NCBI RefSeq assembly: GCF_000621585.1
Contig: NZ_KK211310.1
Coordinates: 94,104-158,103, forward strand
Source of the DNA: [Eubacterium] cellulosolvens LD2006
GTDB lineage: Bacteria; Bacillota; Clostridia; Lachnospirales; Lachnospiraceae
Direction of reading: 5' to 3'
Length of the DNA stretch: 64,000 nucleotides
Notes under the pieces: model-generated
What the model was told of the DNA's origin: nothing
The model's database searches: none
What the model saw: only the letters and a program-made list of their open reading frames with translations
Program-made: the position numbers and the translations under genes
In this document: positions 54,989 through 63,999 of the stretch, piece by piece
How positions within the stretch are numbered: position 1 is the first letter of the stretch
How the letters are laid out: every line of letters starts with the position of its first letter

Positions 54989-55033
54989 CATTACAACGTT
55001 TTAAGCACCTGAAACTCAACGTTTTCGAAAAAA

Positions 55034-55071
55034 AGTGAGGCTGGAAATACATTGCGTACTCCAACCTCACT
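55034..55071 (-). terminator. Terminator of the FtsX-type permease gene
   Basis: Minus strand AGTGAGG ... CCTCACT followed by TTTTTTT, 10 bases past the stop. Confidence 0.8.
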
Positions 55072-55079
55072 GAAAAAAC

Positions 55080-57788
55080 TCATTCCACACTCTTCAGCGA
55101 CTCGATCATATCGATTTTCTTCAGGCTGCGGTTCATGAAAAGATTCACCGCCAGTGAAAATCCCAGCGTCAGCGCCGCGCAGAGAATATAGCTCTCCCTG
55201 CTGATGGTCCGTCCGAACATCATGAGATCCACTTCCACAGTGACGATCGTGAATCGGTGAAGAATTGTGCCGAAGACATAGCCAAAGACGATGCCGAAGA
55301 CGGTAAGAATCATATTCTCACGGAAGACATACATGGCGACCTCACCGTCGTAAAAGCCCAGAACTTTCAGCGTCGCCAGCTCCCGCTTCCTCTCCAGAAT
55401 ATTGATACTGTTCAGGTTATAGAGAACCACGAAGGCCAGAAGCCCCGCCGACACAATCAGCACCCACATGACGTCATTGAGAACTCCCAGCATGTCGTCG
55501 ATCTGCTTTTCAAGGTTTGTGATGGTGGAAAAACCGCTGCAGCCGTCCAGATTCAGGAGTTCTTCCCCGAAGCTGTCCTCTTCTTTTGCCGTCTTCTTGT
55601 CATAGTTGATCAGAAGCTTATGAAACTCCGGCTCCTCTCCGGTCATCTTTTCCCATTCAGCCGCGGAAAGGAAGAGATAGTGCAGAATATAATTCTCCGA
55701 AATCTTCGTTACTTTAATATCAAACCTCTTTTTCTCCGCAGTTTTGGCAGTTCCCGAAGCCTCTGCACCGCTGTTACTACTCTCATACTCTACTTCAATG
55801 GTATCGCCCACGGAGACGTCCAGCATCTTCGCCGTCTTCTCCGAAAGGTAGGCTCCGCTCTCCGGAAACTTCCAGCGCTCGCCGCTCACCCGGTCCCTTA
55901 AAACCAGGAAATTGTCGATGTCATCCGTCTTCTGAGGGATAAAAACATCCGCATCTCTCTCATTTCCGTCATGAAGGAGAGTAACGCTCTTTCTTGCGAT
56001 CAGAGCCGTGTCTGTGACCCCCACCCGGCTCTCTGCGGTCTCCAGGACTTTCTGCCTGTCCTTCTCATCCGCATTGATGTCCAGGGTAACTTCTGCCTGA
56101 TAGGTAAAAAGCTGAATGTACTGCTGCTTCGCGATCTCCGTGATGGAATCCTTCAGTCCGTATCCTACCAGAAGAAGCCCCATACAGCCACCTACTCCGA
56201 TGACGGTCATAATGAACCGCTTCTTGTAGCGAATCAGATTGCGGATGGTGGACTTCCAGGTGAAATTCATGTGCTTCCAGAGAAAAGGAAGCTTCTCCAT
56301 AAAGACACGCCGGCCTCCCTTTGGCGCCTCCGGGCGCATCAGTTCCGCCGGTCTGGATCGCATCTGATTGATGCAGGCCGCCAGAGTAGCTATGCCTGTA
56401 CTGGCAGAAGCCGCCGCAATGGCCAGAATCGCCTGATCCCAGTTTACCGGCGTCAGGTGTTCATCCATACCGGTATACATGATTCCGTAGGATGTACTGA
56501 TGAGGTAGGGAAGAAATCTCTCGCCCACCGCGACGCCGACAATTCCTCCGCTCATCGTAGCCAGGACGGCATACCAGAAATATCTTCCCACAATGGTACC
56601 GCCGCCGTAACCCAGAGCTTTCATGGTTCCGATCTGCATCCTCTGCTCGTCTACCATCCTTGTCATGGCCGTCAGGCTCACAAGCGCCGCCACCAGGAAA
56701 AAAATCACAGGGAAAACCTCACCGAGACTGTCCATCCGGTCTGCATTCTGCTCATAGCTGACAAAGCTCTCGATCTTGTCTCTGTCAAGCACATACCAGG
56801 AGGGCTCGTCGATGGCTTCTTCCGCCTTCCGGCGTGCCTCCTCTGTCGCCTTTTTTGTTGCCTCTTCTCGCGCCGTCTTTTCTGCCTTTTCCCGCACCTC
56901 TTTCAACATCTCTTCCGGAATCTCCATACCGGGCATCTGTGAGGCCAGCTCTTCCTCTGCGGCTTTTCCGGCATCTTTCACCGCCTGATCCACGGCTTCG
57001 GCAACAGCCTCATCCACGGCCTCATCGACGAGAGCCTTGTATCTTCGCTCCGACGCACGCTCTCCCAGGTCCTCCAGTTTCTCCGTGAGTTTCCCGATGC
57101 AGGTATCATAGTTCTCCGAGAAAGTATCCATCTGCTTCGCGCCCTTCGCCAGCACATGGGCTTCCGTGTATACCTCCATATCGAAGGCTTCCGGCAGTAT
57201 CTGAACAATAGCGTCTGTGGATCCGTCTCCGATCTCGGCACTTCCCCTCTCCAGATCTGTATAAGAGGGGATGTATCCACGTCCCACCACGGTAAATTCC
57301 TTCCGTCTCAGGTTCTCCGGTTTCCGGTCGTCCCCGGCAGTAAAGGTGAGCTTCTGCCCAATGCTCACATCCTTCGTGACGGGAACTCCGGCGTCGACCA
57401 GACACTCCGACGCATCTTTTGGAAGCCGTCCCTCTGTAAGCACCGGCCGATTGATCTTCTCATCCAGTGACAAAACTTTGATCACCAGCTGTTTATCCTT
57501 CAGTTTACAGATGACATCAAGAGCGTATGCTCCCTCGGCAGTCTCCACGCCCTCCGTCTCCTGAATATCTTCAATATCCTCATCCGTGATTCCCAGGGTG
57601 CCAAGAATTCTCAGATCCATCATGTTCGTCTTGTCATAGTACCGGTCCCCCGAGTACTTCATGGCGGTAGACGAGGAACGAAGACCGGCGAAAAAAGCAG
57701 TGCCGAGCATGACAATAAAAATAATAGACAGAAACCTGCCGAAGTTTTTCCGGATCTCTCGAAAGAAATCTTTCTTCTGTGCTCTCAT
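55080..57788 (-). CDS. ABC transporter permease with two FtsX domains and a large helical extracellular insert
   Basis: 902 aa. Membrane segments lie at about 18-40, at 355-480 (three, first FtsX unit, VFPVIFFLVAALVSLTAMTRM), at about 520-545, and at 775-890 (last unit). The extracellular part after the first segment has a MacB-like periplasmic-type domain, followed at about 225-330 by a repetitive Ala/Glu/Lys helical stretch (VDEAVDEAVAEAVDQAVKDA) that should form a coiled-coil stalk. MacB/FtsX-type transporters work as mechanotransmitters or exporters of peptides, lipids or antibiotics. The partner ATPase is encoded 63 bases upstream. Substrate unknown. Confidence 0.9.
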   Translation of the reverse strand: MRAQKKDFFREIRKNFGRFLSIIFIVMLGTAFFAGLRSSSTAMKYSGDRYYDKTNMMDLRILGTLGITDEDIEDIQETEGVETAEGAYALDVICKLKDKQLVIKVLSLDEKINRPVLTEGRLPKDASECLVDAGVPVTKDVSIGQKLTFTAGDDRKPENLRRKEFTVVGRGYIPSYTDLERGSAEIGDGSTDAIVQILPEAFDMEVYTEAHVLAKGAKQMDTFSENYDTCIGKLTEKLEDLGERASERRYKALVDEAVDEAVAEAVDQAVKDAGKAAEEELASQMPGMEIPEEMLKEVREKAEKTAREEATKKATEEARRKAEEAIDEPSWYVLDRDKIESFVSYEQNADRMDSLGEVFPVIFFLVAALVSLTAMTRMVDEQRMQIGTMKALGYGGGTIVGRYFWYAVLATMSGGIVGVAVGERFLPYLISTSYGIMYTGMDEHLTPVNWDQAILAIAAASASTGIATLAACINQMRSRPAELMRPEAPKGGRRVFMEKLPFLWKHMNFTWKSTIRNLIRYKKRFIMTVIGVGGCMGLLLVGYGLKDSITEIAKQQYIQLFTYQAEVTLDINADEKDRQKVLETAESRVGVTDTALIARKSVTLLHDGNERDADVFIPQKTDDIDNFLVLRDRVSGERWKFPESGAYLSEKTAKMLDVSVGDTIEVEYESSNSGAEASGTAKTAEKKRFDIKVTKISENYILHYLFLSAAEWEKMTGEEPEFHKLLINYDKKTAKEEDSFGEELLNLDGCSGFSTITNLEKQIDDMLGVLNDVMWVLIVSAGLLAFVVLYNLNSINILERKRELATLKVLGFYDGEVAMYVFRENMILTVFGIVFGYVFGTILHRFTIVTVEVDLMMFGRTISRESYILCAALTLGFSLAVNLFMNRSLKKIDMIESLKSVE

Positions 57789-57851
57789 ATATCAATCCTT
57801 TCGGTTGTCCCGGCTGAATCCGGAACACTACACATCTCCCGCGCAACCTGA

Positions 57852-58556
57852 TCACCACTCGATCTGCTCTACAGGTACCGGATTCTCATTGATCTCTTTC
57901 TGGCTGACTTTGCCGTTTCGGATATGAATGACTTTGTCCGCCATGGGCGTCAACGCGGTATTGTGGGTGATGACAATGACGGTCATCCTCTTTCGCCTGC
58001 AGGTATCCTGCAAAAGCTTGAGGATTGCTTTTCCTGTCTGATAATCCAGAGCTCCCGTGGGTTCATCGCAGAGAAGGAGCTTCGGATTCTTCGCCAGCGC
58101 CCTGGCGATCGCCACTCTCTGCTGCTCACCTCCCGAGAGCTGGGCAGGGAAATTGTCCATTCTGTGCTCCAGCCCCACCTCGGCGAGAACATCTTCCGCG
58201 TGCAGGGGATCCCTGCAGATCTGGGAAGCCAGTTCCACATTCTCTTTGGCAGTCAGATTCTGCATGAGATTGTAGAACTGGAAGACGAAGCCCACGTCCT
58301 CCCGACGGTATTCGATCAGTCTCTTTCCGCTTAAGGTTCCGATATCCTTCCCGTCCACCTCAACTTTTCCGTCCGTGAGCCGGTCCATGCCGCCGAGAAT
58401 ATTCAACACCGTGGTCTTCCCTGCGCCGGAAGGGCCGACGATAATTACGAATTCTCCTTCGTTGATGTCAAAACTGATGCCGTCACAGGCATGAATCTCC
58501 ACATCGCCCATGTGGTAGATCTTTGTAACTTCCTGCAATGAAATAAATGAAGCCAT
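57852..58556 (-). CDS. ABC transporter ATP-binding protein (LolD/MacB type)
   Basis: 234 aa from the ATG at 58556, chosen for its GGAGGAATAAG; the in-frame extension upstream is leader RNA. Walker [18 protein letters not shown]-loop [18 protein letters not shown], signature [17 protein letters not shown], Walker [17 protein letters not shown], switch His in [13 protein letters not shown]. The DEPTGALD and LxRxxVGFVFQ features place it in the LolD/MacB branch that partners FtsX-domain permeases, as encoded next. The gene is preceded by a ~350-base leader that contains a terminator, so expression may be controlled by attenuation. Confidence 0.94.
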   Translation of the reverse strand: MASFISLQEVTKIYHMGDVEIHACDGISFDINEGEFVIIVGPSGAGKTTVLNILGGMDRLTDGKVEVDGKDIGTLSGKRLIEYRREDVGFVFQFYNLMQNLTAKENVELASQICRDPLHAEDVLAEVGLEHRMDNFPAQLSGGEQQRVAIARALAKNPKLLLCDEPTGALDYQTGKAILKLLQDTCRRKRMTVIVITHNTALTPMADKVIHIRNGKVSQKEINENPVPVEQIEW

Positions 58557-58611
58557 CTTATTCCTCCATTTCGTGCTAGCACGATGGTGCATCCTTGGCT
58601 CGTTGCCACAC

Positions 58612-58652
58612 AAAAAAACCCGCAGAGGCTCAGCAACACTCTGCGGGTTTTC
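58612..58652 (-). terminator. Terminator (candidate attenuator) inside the ABC transporter leader
   Basis: Perfect 11-bp stem AACCCGCAGAG / CTCTGCGGGTT with an 11-base loop, then TTTTTTTG on the minus strand. It is placed 56 bases before the ATPase gene start and ~250 bases after the predicted promoter. Confidence 0.8.
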
Positions 58653-58742
58653 CCCTTGTACTACTATATTAATCACCAGACAGAATCGACGGTTGTTGTG
58701 AACTACGAACACACAGATCCGGATATTTCTCGCTGATATCCG

Positions 58743-58898
58743 TCAAAGGCCTCCGTAACAGTCGCTTGCCTTGTAAGCAGTACCACTTGCAGGACAATAG
58801 TCCTGCGGGGTCATTTTGAGGTATTCAAATGATTGAGACTGGCTCAACCTATAAAGAGAAAACAGTACTTCATCTAATATCATTGCGATATTATTCAT
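58743..58898 (-). CDS. Possible 51-residue leader peptide upstream of the ABC transporter
   Basis: ATG at 58898 to TGA at 58745-58743 gives 51 residues (MNNIAMILDEVLFSLYRLSQ..., ending DCYGGL). It lies only ~8 bases after the predicted transcription start and has no separate ribosome site, so it would be nearly leaderless. Not recognised as any family. It overlaps sequence that can fold (GCAGGAC/GTCCTGC at about 58792-58809). Low confidence that it is translated. Confidence 0.25.
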   Translation of the reverse strand: MNNIAMILDEVLFSLYRLSQSQSFEYLKMTPQDYCPASGTAYKASDCYGGL

Positions 58899-58912
58899 CT
58901 CTCTATGTGACC

Positions 58913-58941
58913 ATCATACACAAAGTGTGACCGGAATGCAA
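58913..58941 (-). promoter_or_regulatory. Promoter and repeat operator of the ABC transporter leader
   Basis: Minus strand TTGCAT (58936-58941), 17-base spacer, TATGAT (58913-58918). A direct repeat GGTCACA occurs in the spacer and again just past the -10 box, about 19 bases apart, and ACAC-TTT-GTGT is an inverted repeat between them: candidate regulator sites. Confidence 0.6.
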
Positions 58942-59234
58942 TACTAATAAACGAAGTAACTATATAAAACTCTTTTATATATGAATTTTTACCCGCAAAT
59001 CAAAATGCCTCTACAATATATTCACCTCTTATCGATATCTTTAATGTCGCTCATTACTCAAGGAAACCGGATATATTACTCACTTCAACCTGCACTTCAC
59101 ATTATATTCTGTCTTTTATTCCTTTCGCGCTCCTTTTTACTTCTTTATTACTTTTTTTCATTTTTGTCATGAATATGTCTTTAATATAAATTTTCACTCA
59201 TAATTCGCGATTCAAACAACGCCAGCTGTTTCGC
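58942..59234. other. AT-rich intergenic region before the EAL gene end
   Basis: About 290 bases, strongly AT-rich, with TATATAAAA/TTTTATATA (58961-58980) as the only clear inverted repeat. No coding signal or terminator that I can support. Confidence 0.4.
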
Positions 59235-61478
59235 TCATACGACAACCAGAAGGAAGGCCACGTTGCCGGTGAGCCGATCCTCGGAGATGTAGTGAATGAA
59301 CAGAGAGGTGCTCCGGTTCTGGTAGGGATTGAATTCCGAGTCCACGGATTCCCAGACTTTTGTCTGCTCTGCCTGTCGCAGATGCGCGACAAACTCGGCT
59401 TTCGGCTTCACCGACATATCCTGTTCTCCCTTCTCATTCACAAGCCCAAGCGTCTGATTGAGCATGCGGTGACGGTCATTCATCCTGAGGATCCGTATAT
59501 TCTCATCCCGGTCAATCTCAATGACTTCTGCCGGAAGCTCTACTTCTTTTCCGCCGCTCTCATTGGAGAGATCAAACTGCAACGGCTTGCGGAGACTTAC
59601 TTTGGAGATATCGTCGTAGTACTGCGCCCGTTCCGGATTCTCGTAGACCAGTTCTCCGCCGTGCTCTGCATTCCAGATAATCTGGGAGAGAGGCCTCGGT
59701 TTGCTGTAGAGGTATCCCTGGATCCGCTGTCCGCCGATCTGCCTCAACAGCTCCCGCTGTTCCGGATTTTCTACGCCCTCGATCAGGGTTCCGATTCCGA
59801 GAGAATCCACCAGCTCCACCATCTTTTCCAGAATCATCTGACAGGTGGATCCCTCCGCCAGATTCCGGACAAAGCGCATATCGAACTTCACCATGTCGAA
59901 GCGGAATTCCGCCAGGAGATTCAGCGAGGAATAACCGGAGCCGAAGTCGTCCATCCACACCCGGAAACCACGGCGATGAAATTCATTCAGAACTCCCGTC
60001 AGAAGCTCGTTGCCCATGGCAAAGGAACTCTCTGTGATCTCAATAATGAGTCTGTCGTGAGGTATATGGCTCTCTTCAAGAATCTCGCTGATCAGAGCCG
60101 GCATATCATGAGATATAAAGTCCATCCTTGAGAGGTTGACGGAAACCGGTGTATTCACAAGCCCCGATTCTCTCTTGATGGCGAATTCCTGCACAACGTG
60201 CCGGATCACATAGAGATCCAGATCCGCCGAAAGGTTATTCTCCTCCAGAAGAGAGATGAACTGTCCGGGAGGAATCATTCCCCTGGTCTTGTCTATCCAG
60301 CGAACCAGCGCTTCCTCACTGCAGGTCTCCCCGGAGTAAAGCCGCACAATGGGCTGATAGTAAACCACAAATTCCTCTTCTTTCAGAGCATCCCGGAAAT
60401 GATCCAGAAGATACTGACGGAACTCATAGTCTTCCTTCAGCTGGCGATTGTACCAGCGGACCAGCTTTCCCTTCTCTGTATTCTTACAGGCTATGCTCGC
60501 CCTGTCACAGGCGGTACCCACAGCGTCCCCCTCCACGTAAGGGTAAACGCCGATCTTCATCTGGACTTCCTTCCCGGTACTGCCCACCAGCGGATTCTCC
60601 GTCAGATTCATCAGAGCCTGATCCGTCTCTTCCCTGCCGGCCATGACATAGAAGTGATCCTCATCGAATCTGGAGACAAGCCCCTTCGGGAATTCCTTCT
60701 TGAGCCTTGCCGCAATACGCATCAGCAGATAATTCCCCTCTGTGTAACCACAGATCTCGTTATACCTGCACATATTCTTGATATCAAGGGACAGGAAAAA
60801 AATATCGCCCTCTTCTTCGCCGGATTTGATTCTCCGCTCGGCGTTCCGGACGAAATACTTCCGGTTCAAAAGACCGGTGAGCTCATCGCCCTCCGAGAAC
60901 CGGATGGTCTCGAGATGGCGCATCAAAATCTTGAATCTGCTGTCGAGAATCACAAGAATAGTTCCGAGAAGCAAACAATAGACCTGAATCACATGCATCA
61001 GATCACCGCGGAAGGTTGTGCGCTCTTTACAACAAAAACTCAGCGCAAGCATTAGAAGCATCCAGAAGGAACTGTAGCCGATGACCCGAATAGGTCTGTC
61101 AAGAATGAAGGGCGGAAATGCCAGAATATACAAAAGAAAAGTAAGTGCCTGATACTTTGGATCCAAAACCGTACCGCTCAAAATCGTCATAATATAGACG
61201 GGAACCTGAACCAGATAGATATAAAGCGTCCCGCGCCGGAAATCCTTCTTCGGACGGCATCGTGTCAGGATAAATATAAAGACGTAATAAGCCAGCAGCA
61301 GGTATCCGTTGCGCTGGGACGCCTGCCGCATCATGATCGCATGCGCGACAATATTGAAGATACTGGCCGGGATTCCGATCATCGGCAGCAGATACAAGGT
61401 GCGCAGATTGATCCTGTTCACCTCCCGGGTATAGTATTCCGGATTATCCCTGTAAGCGCTCGCTATCCCTCGGAGCAT
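59235..61478 (-). CDS. Membrane GGDEF(degenerate)-EAL protein, probable c-di-GMP phosphodiesterase
   Basis: 747 aa from the ATG at 61478 (GGAGG 8 bases upstream). Six or so N-terminal membrane segments (about 15-190) form a sensor. The GGDEF domain keeps DELTGLLNRKYF, but the active-site motif is RFDEDHF, so it is not a cyclase. The EAL domain has the substrate and metal residues: EEALVRW, NLSRMDF, ITESSF, DDFGSGYSSLNLL, KFDMRFV, EGVENPEQ and QGYLYSKP. It should therefore hydrolyse c-di-GMP. About 130 further residues follow, with a PAS-like pattern (EVIEIDRDENIRILRMND). Single-gene unit. Confidence 0.9.
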   Translation of the reverse strand: MLRGIASAYRDNPEYYTREVNRINLRTLYLLPMIGIPASIFNIVAHAIMMRQASQRNGYLLLAYYVFIFILTRCRPKKDFRRGTLYIYLVQVPVYIMTILSGTVLDPKYQALTFLLYILAFPPFILDRPIRVIGYSSFWMLLMLALSFCCKERTTFRGDLMHVIQVYCLLLGTILVILDSRFKILMRHLETIRFSEGDELTGLLNRKYFVRNAERRIKSGEEEGDIFFLSLDIKNMCRYNEICGYTEGNYLLMRIAARLKKEFPKGLVSRFDEDHFYVMAGREETDQALMNLTENPLVGSTGKEVQMKIGVYPYVEGDAVGTACDRASIACKNTEKGKLVRWYNRQLKEDYEFRQYLLDHFRDALKEEEFVVYYQPIVRLYSGETCSEEALVRWIDKTRGMIPPGQFISLLEENNLSADLDLYVIRHVVQEFAIKRESGLVNTPVSVNLSRMDFISHDMPALISEILEESHIPHDRLIIEITESSFAMGNELLTGVLNEFHRRGFRVWMDDFGSGYSSLNLLAEFRFDMVKFDMRFVRNLAEGSTCQMILEKMVELVDSLGIGTLIEGVENPEQRELLRQIGGQRIQGYLYSKPRPLSQIIWNAEHGGELVYENPERAQYYDDISKVSLRKPLQFDLSNESGGKEVELPAEVIEIDRDENIRILRMNDRHRMLNQTLGLVNEKGEQDMSVKPKAEFVAHLRQAEQTKVWESVDSEFNPYQNRSTSLFIHYISEDRLTGNVAFLLVVV

Positions 61479-61704
61479 AGTGCATACCTCCGTGTCAATC
61501 CCTGTACAAATCGCTTTACAAATACCTTTATAAACTGCCCAATAAATCACGGCAGCCCCTGCTCTTCGAACATAGATGCAGGATCCGTGGCGAATACTTT
61601 AAATGCAGATTTCTATACATTAAACATATCATATTTTTTTGTTTTTTACAACATATCATGTGTCCGGCAGGATAAACGATTCTGTTATGTATGACCGTTG
61701 CGAG

Positions 61705-61763
61705 CTGCGCATCCCGCGGAGCGTTATGGTATAGGGATTGCGGAGCAATTTCCTATACCATAA
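61705..61763 (+). repeat. Dispersed palindromic element, copy 3
   Basis: GCGCATCCCGCGGAGCGTT leads into arms TTATGGTATAGG (61724-61735) and CCTATACCATAA (61752-61763). The lead-in is identical to copy 1 (4621-4682), while the arms have drifted in a compensating way that keeps the pairing. Confidence 0.75.
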
Positions 61764-61773
61764 AAAACAAGAA

Positions 61774-61809
61774 CCGCGGAAAGTCTTGCATACCCAAGAC
61801 CTTCCGCGG
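61774..61809 (-). terminator. Terminator of the small 76-aa gene
   Basis: Stem CCGCGGAAAGTCTTG / CAAGACCTTCCGCGG with one bulge and a short loop; T-rich sequence follows on the minus strand. Confidence 0.85.
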
Positions 61810-61878
61810 CTCTTTCCCCTTTTTTTAACAATCTATCTATACCCGATTGCCGTATTACCGATTCTTTCTCTGATGGCC

Positions 61879-62109
61879 TCACATGGCTGCCATCATGTTG
61901 TGAAGCTTCTCCTCTTCAATGACCTCCATCCAGTCATCTTCCCGAAGTTTCCGCTTCTTCAGTGTTGCAATAAAACAGGCGGCCTCGTTACTCTGTCTTC
62001 TGAGCCACAGATCAACGACAGTCCTGTCCTCAGGGACATCTACGATGTCTACGCAGAATTCGCTGTTAAGCGGAATCTGTCCCCGATGGTTGACAGTCAG
62101 CTTTTCCAT
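61879..62109 (-). CDS. Small hypothetical protein (76 aa)
   Basis: ATG at 62109 with a strong AAGGAGG 8 bases upstream, and a strong terminator just past the stop, so a real gene. No signal peptide or membrane segment. The sequence starts MEKLTVNHRGQIPLNSEFCV and continues with a DVPEDRTVVDLWLRRQSNEA segment and a charged C-terminal helix (KKRKLREDDWMEVIEEEKL). I do not recognise the family. Codon use and composition match the neighbours. Confidence 0.75.
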   Translation of the reverse strand: MEKLTVNHRGQIPLNSEFCVDIVDVPEDRTVVDLWLRRQSNEAACFIATLKKRKLREDDWMEVIEEEKLHNMMAAM

Positions 62110-62343
62110 ACACAATCCTCCTTGTTATTTTGACACCGAAGAGAATTATAACACAAGTCGCTCCCATTTCTACACGAAACAGCAACTTTGAGGTTTTGTA
62201 TAAAATGCCGCTGATCTTTTCTCTGTTTTTCTGTACATTCGCATTCTTGACATGTACCTGCAAGGCACAGTGCAAAAATCTAATTTTTTTGTTATGGTTT
62301 TATGTTATTGCTGACGTAAAGCCGCAGCCATATTCCGATTCTT
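62110..62343. other. Intergenic region between the second EAL gene and the 76-aa gene
   Basis: 234 bases, AT-rich on the 62150-62300 side. It should contain the promoter of the 76-aa gene and the 3' end of the EAL gene. No clear terminator hairpin seen. Confidence 0.4.
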
Positions 62344-63999
62344 TCAGCCCGGCATCAATCCCATGGCCTGCTGGTCAAGCATCCCCTCCAACTGTTCCGG
62401 AGGAAGAGGCTTTCCATAGAGATATCCCTGCACCTTCGTGCAGCCCAGATCCTGCAGGAACTGTACCTGCTCCATGTTCTCCACGCCCTCGGTGATGACA
62501 TCCACATGAAGAAGCTCCGCCATCTTGATGATGGAACCGATGATGGCCCGGTCCTTATCCTGCAGCTCATCGTGGCTGATGAAGGACTTGTCGATCTTGA
62601 TCTCATTCACTGTGTAGTCCCGCAGGGCGCTGAGGGATGAATACCCCGTGCCGAAGTCATCGATGGAAGTCATGATGTCGTGCTCGGACATGGTGTCCAT
62701 GAAGCGCATCATGAGATTTTTCTCCTGCTCGCTGGTGGTCTCTGTCATCTCCACGAGAATATTTTTCCTGTTCAGATGATATTTCTCAATAATATGTATG
62801 ATCTTCTCCGAGAGCTGCGGGTCCTCCAGATCACGCCGGGAAAAATTCACAGACATGACCATACCCTCATTGCCGTTCGAGATCCACTTCCGGAGATTTT
62901 TGCAGGCTTCTTCCAGGATAAAGAGATCCAGCTGTTCCGTCATTCCTGCTTTTTCCAGCGCAGGAATAAACTGGTCAGGCTGAATCACCACGCCGTCCCG
63001 GATCCAGCGCACCAGAGCCTCCGCCCCCACAATCCTGCCGGTCTCCGTGTCAACCTTCGGCTGATAGAAGGACACAAACTCCCCGTTCCGGAGGGCACTG
63101 CTGAAATTATGCTGCATCTCCTTCTGCCGGTTGGCCTGCTGAAGCATCTCGTCCGTGAGATCCGCAAAATCAATCCCGCGCTTTTTCGCATAGGCAAGAG
63201 CAGTTGCGGGACCTGCAATAATTTTCCAGAAGGCAGATTCCTTCTTCTCGATTCTCATTCTTCCGGCCGTACACTTCAGGCGGACAGGGATTTTTTCCTC
63301 CCCGCGAAGGGCGTAAGTCTCAGTTTCATTCAGGAAGCAGCGGAACTCCTCCGCCCTCTCCCTGCGAATCAACGCCACGAAATTATCCCCTCCGAAGTGG
63401 GCAATGCACTCATCCGGATGGATGAATTCACGGCAGAGGGCTGCATAGCGCTGAATGATCCGGTCGCCCTCCTCCCCGCCAAAGCGCATATTGAACAGAC
63501 TCATACTCTTCAGATTGTAGTAATAGGAATCGTACTCATCCAGCTTTCCACTCTTCATAAGGCTCTTGATCACCTCCAGGTAACCGCCGGCATTAGGCAG
63601 TCCCGTGAGATAATTCGTCAGCGCCGTAAGCCTGATCTGATCAAAGAGTCGATACTTCTCACTGTGAAGAACCGCGATGGACAGATACGTCTCGATCGTC
63701 TCCTTCTCGGAGTCAGACCACCCTGCAGTCCCCGGAAGGGGATAAACCAGCGCCAACACCTCTTCGTTCTCTCCGGTGACAAAATCTCTGGACCAGCAGA
63801 GATCCTCACGATATCCCTCAGGGCTCCGGAACAGAACCACTCTCTGTTCCATGTTCTCCCTGGAAAAAACACTCGACGGAGCTTTGACCGTTACTTCTAT
63901 CCGGCCAATGTGATACCGCCCGGCCATGGGGGCAAAAGCTTCCTGAGAGATCGCCGCCGGTTTCTCCTCTTCCAGCAGTTTCTTCAGGAATTCATTCAT
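62344..63999 (-). CDS. GGDEF(degenerate)-EAL protein, probable c-di-GMP phosphodiesterase, at the window edge
   Basis: 551 residues from an ATG at 63999; the sequence ends one base later, so the true start may lie outside. The N-terminal ~150 residues form a soluble sensor-type domain. The GGDEF domain reads AHFGGDNFVALI, GGDNF in place of GGDEF, so cyclase activity is doubtful. The EAL domain is complete: GAEALVRWIRDG, VNFSRRDLED, VEMTETTSEQ, SIDDFGTGYSSLSAL, IKIDKSF, TEGVENMEQ and QGYLYGKPLP. No membrane segment is seen in the visible part. Same domain order as the membrane EAL protein 2 kb away, but distant in sequence. Confidence 0.9.
   Translation of the reverse strand: MNEFLKKLLEEEKPAAISQEAFAPMAGRYHIGRIEVTVKAPSSVFSRENMEQRVVLFRSPEGYREDLCWSRDFVTGENEEVLALVYPLPGTAGWSDSEKETIETYLSIAVLHSEKYRLFDQIRLTALTNYLTGLPNAGGYLEVIKSLMKSGKLDEYDSYYYNLKSMSLFNMRFGGEEGDRIIQRYAALCREFIHPDECIAHFGGDNFVALIRRERAEEFRCFLNETETYALRGEEKIPVRLKCTAGRMRIEKKESAFWKIIAGPATALAYAKKRGIDFADLTDEMLQQANRQKEMQHNFSSALRNGEFVSFYQPKVDTETGRIVGAEALVRWIRDGVVIQPDQFIPALEKAGMTEQLDLFILEEACKNLRKWISNGNEGMVMSVNFSRRDLEDPQLSEKIIHIIEKYHLNRKNILVEMTETTSEQEKNLMMRFMDTMSEHDIMTSIDDFGTGYSSLSALRDYTVNEIKIDKSFISHDELQDKDRAIIGSIIKMAELLHVDVITEGVENMEQVQFLQDLGCTKVQGYLYGKPLPPEQLEGMLDQQAMGLMPG

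Larger units (their letters stand above)
61479..61878. other. Intergenic region upstream of the membrane EAL gene
   Basis: No gene seen in about 400 bases. A promoter-like pair TTGTAA-17-TATGTT lies around 61625-61655 on the minus strand. The third dispersed palindrome and a strong terminator follow (listed separately). Confidence 0.5.

Noticed and set aside
58981-59172. A 63-codon hydrophobic plus-strand frame.
   Set aside because: AT-rich background, no Shine-Dalgarno sequence, no promoter; its Leu/Phe/Ser content follows the T-rich DNA.
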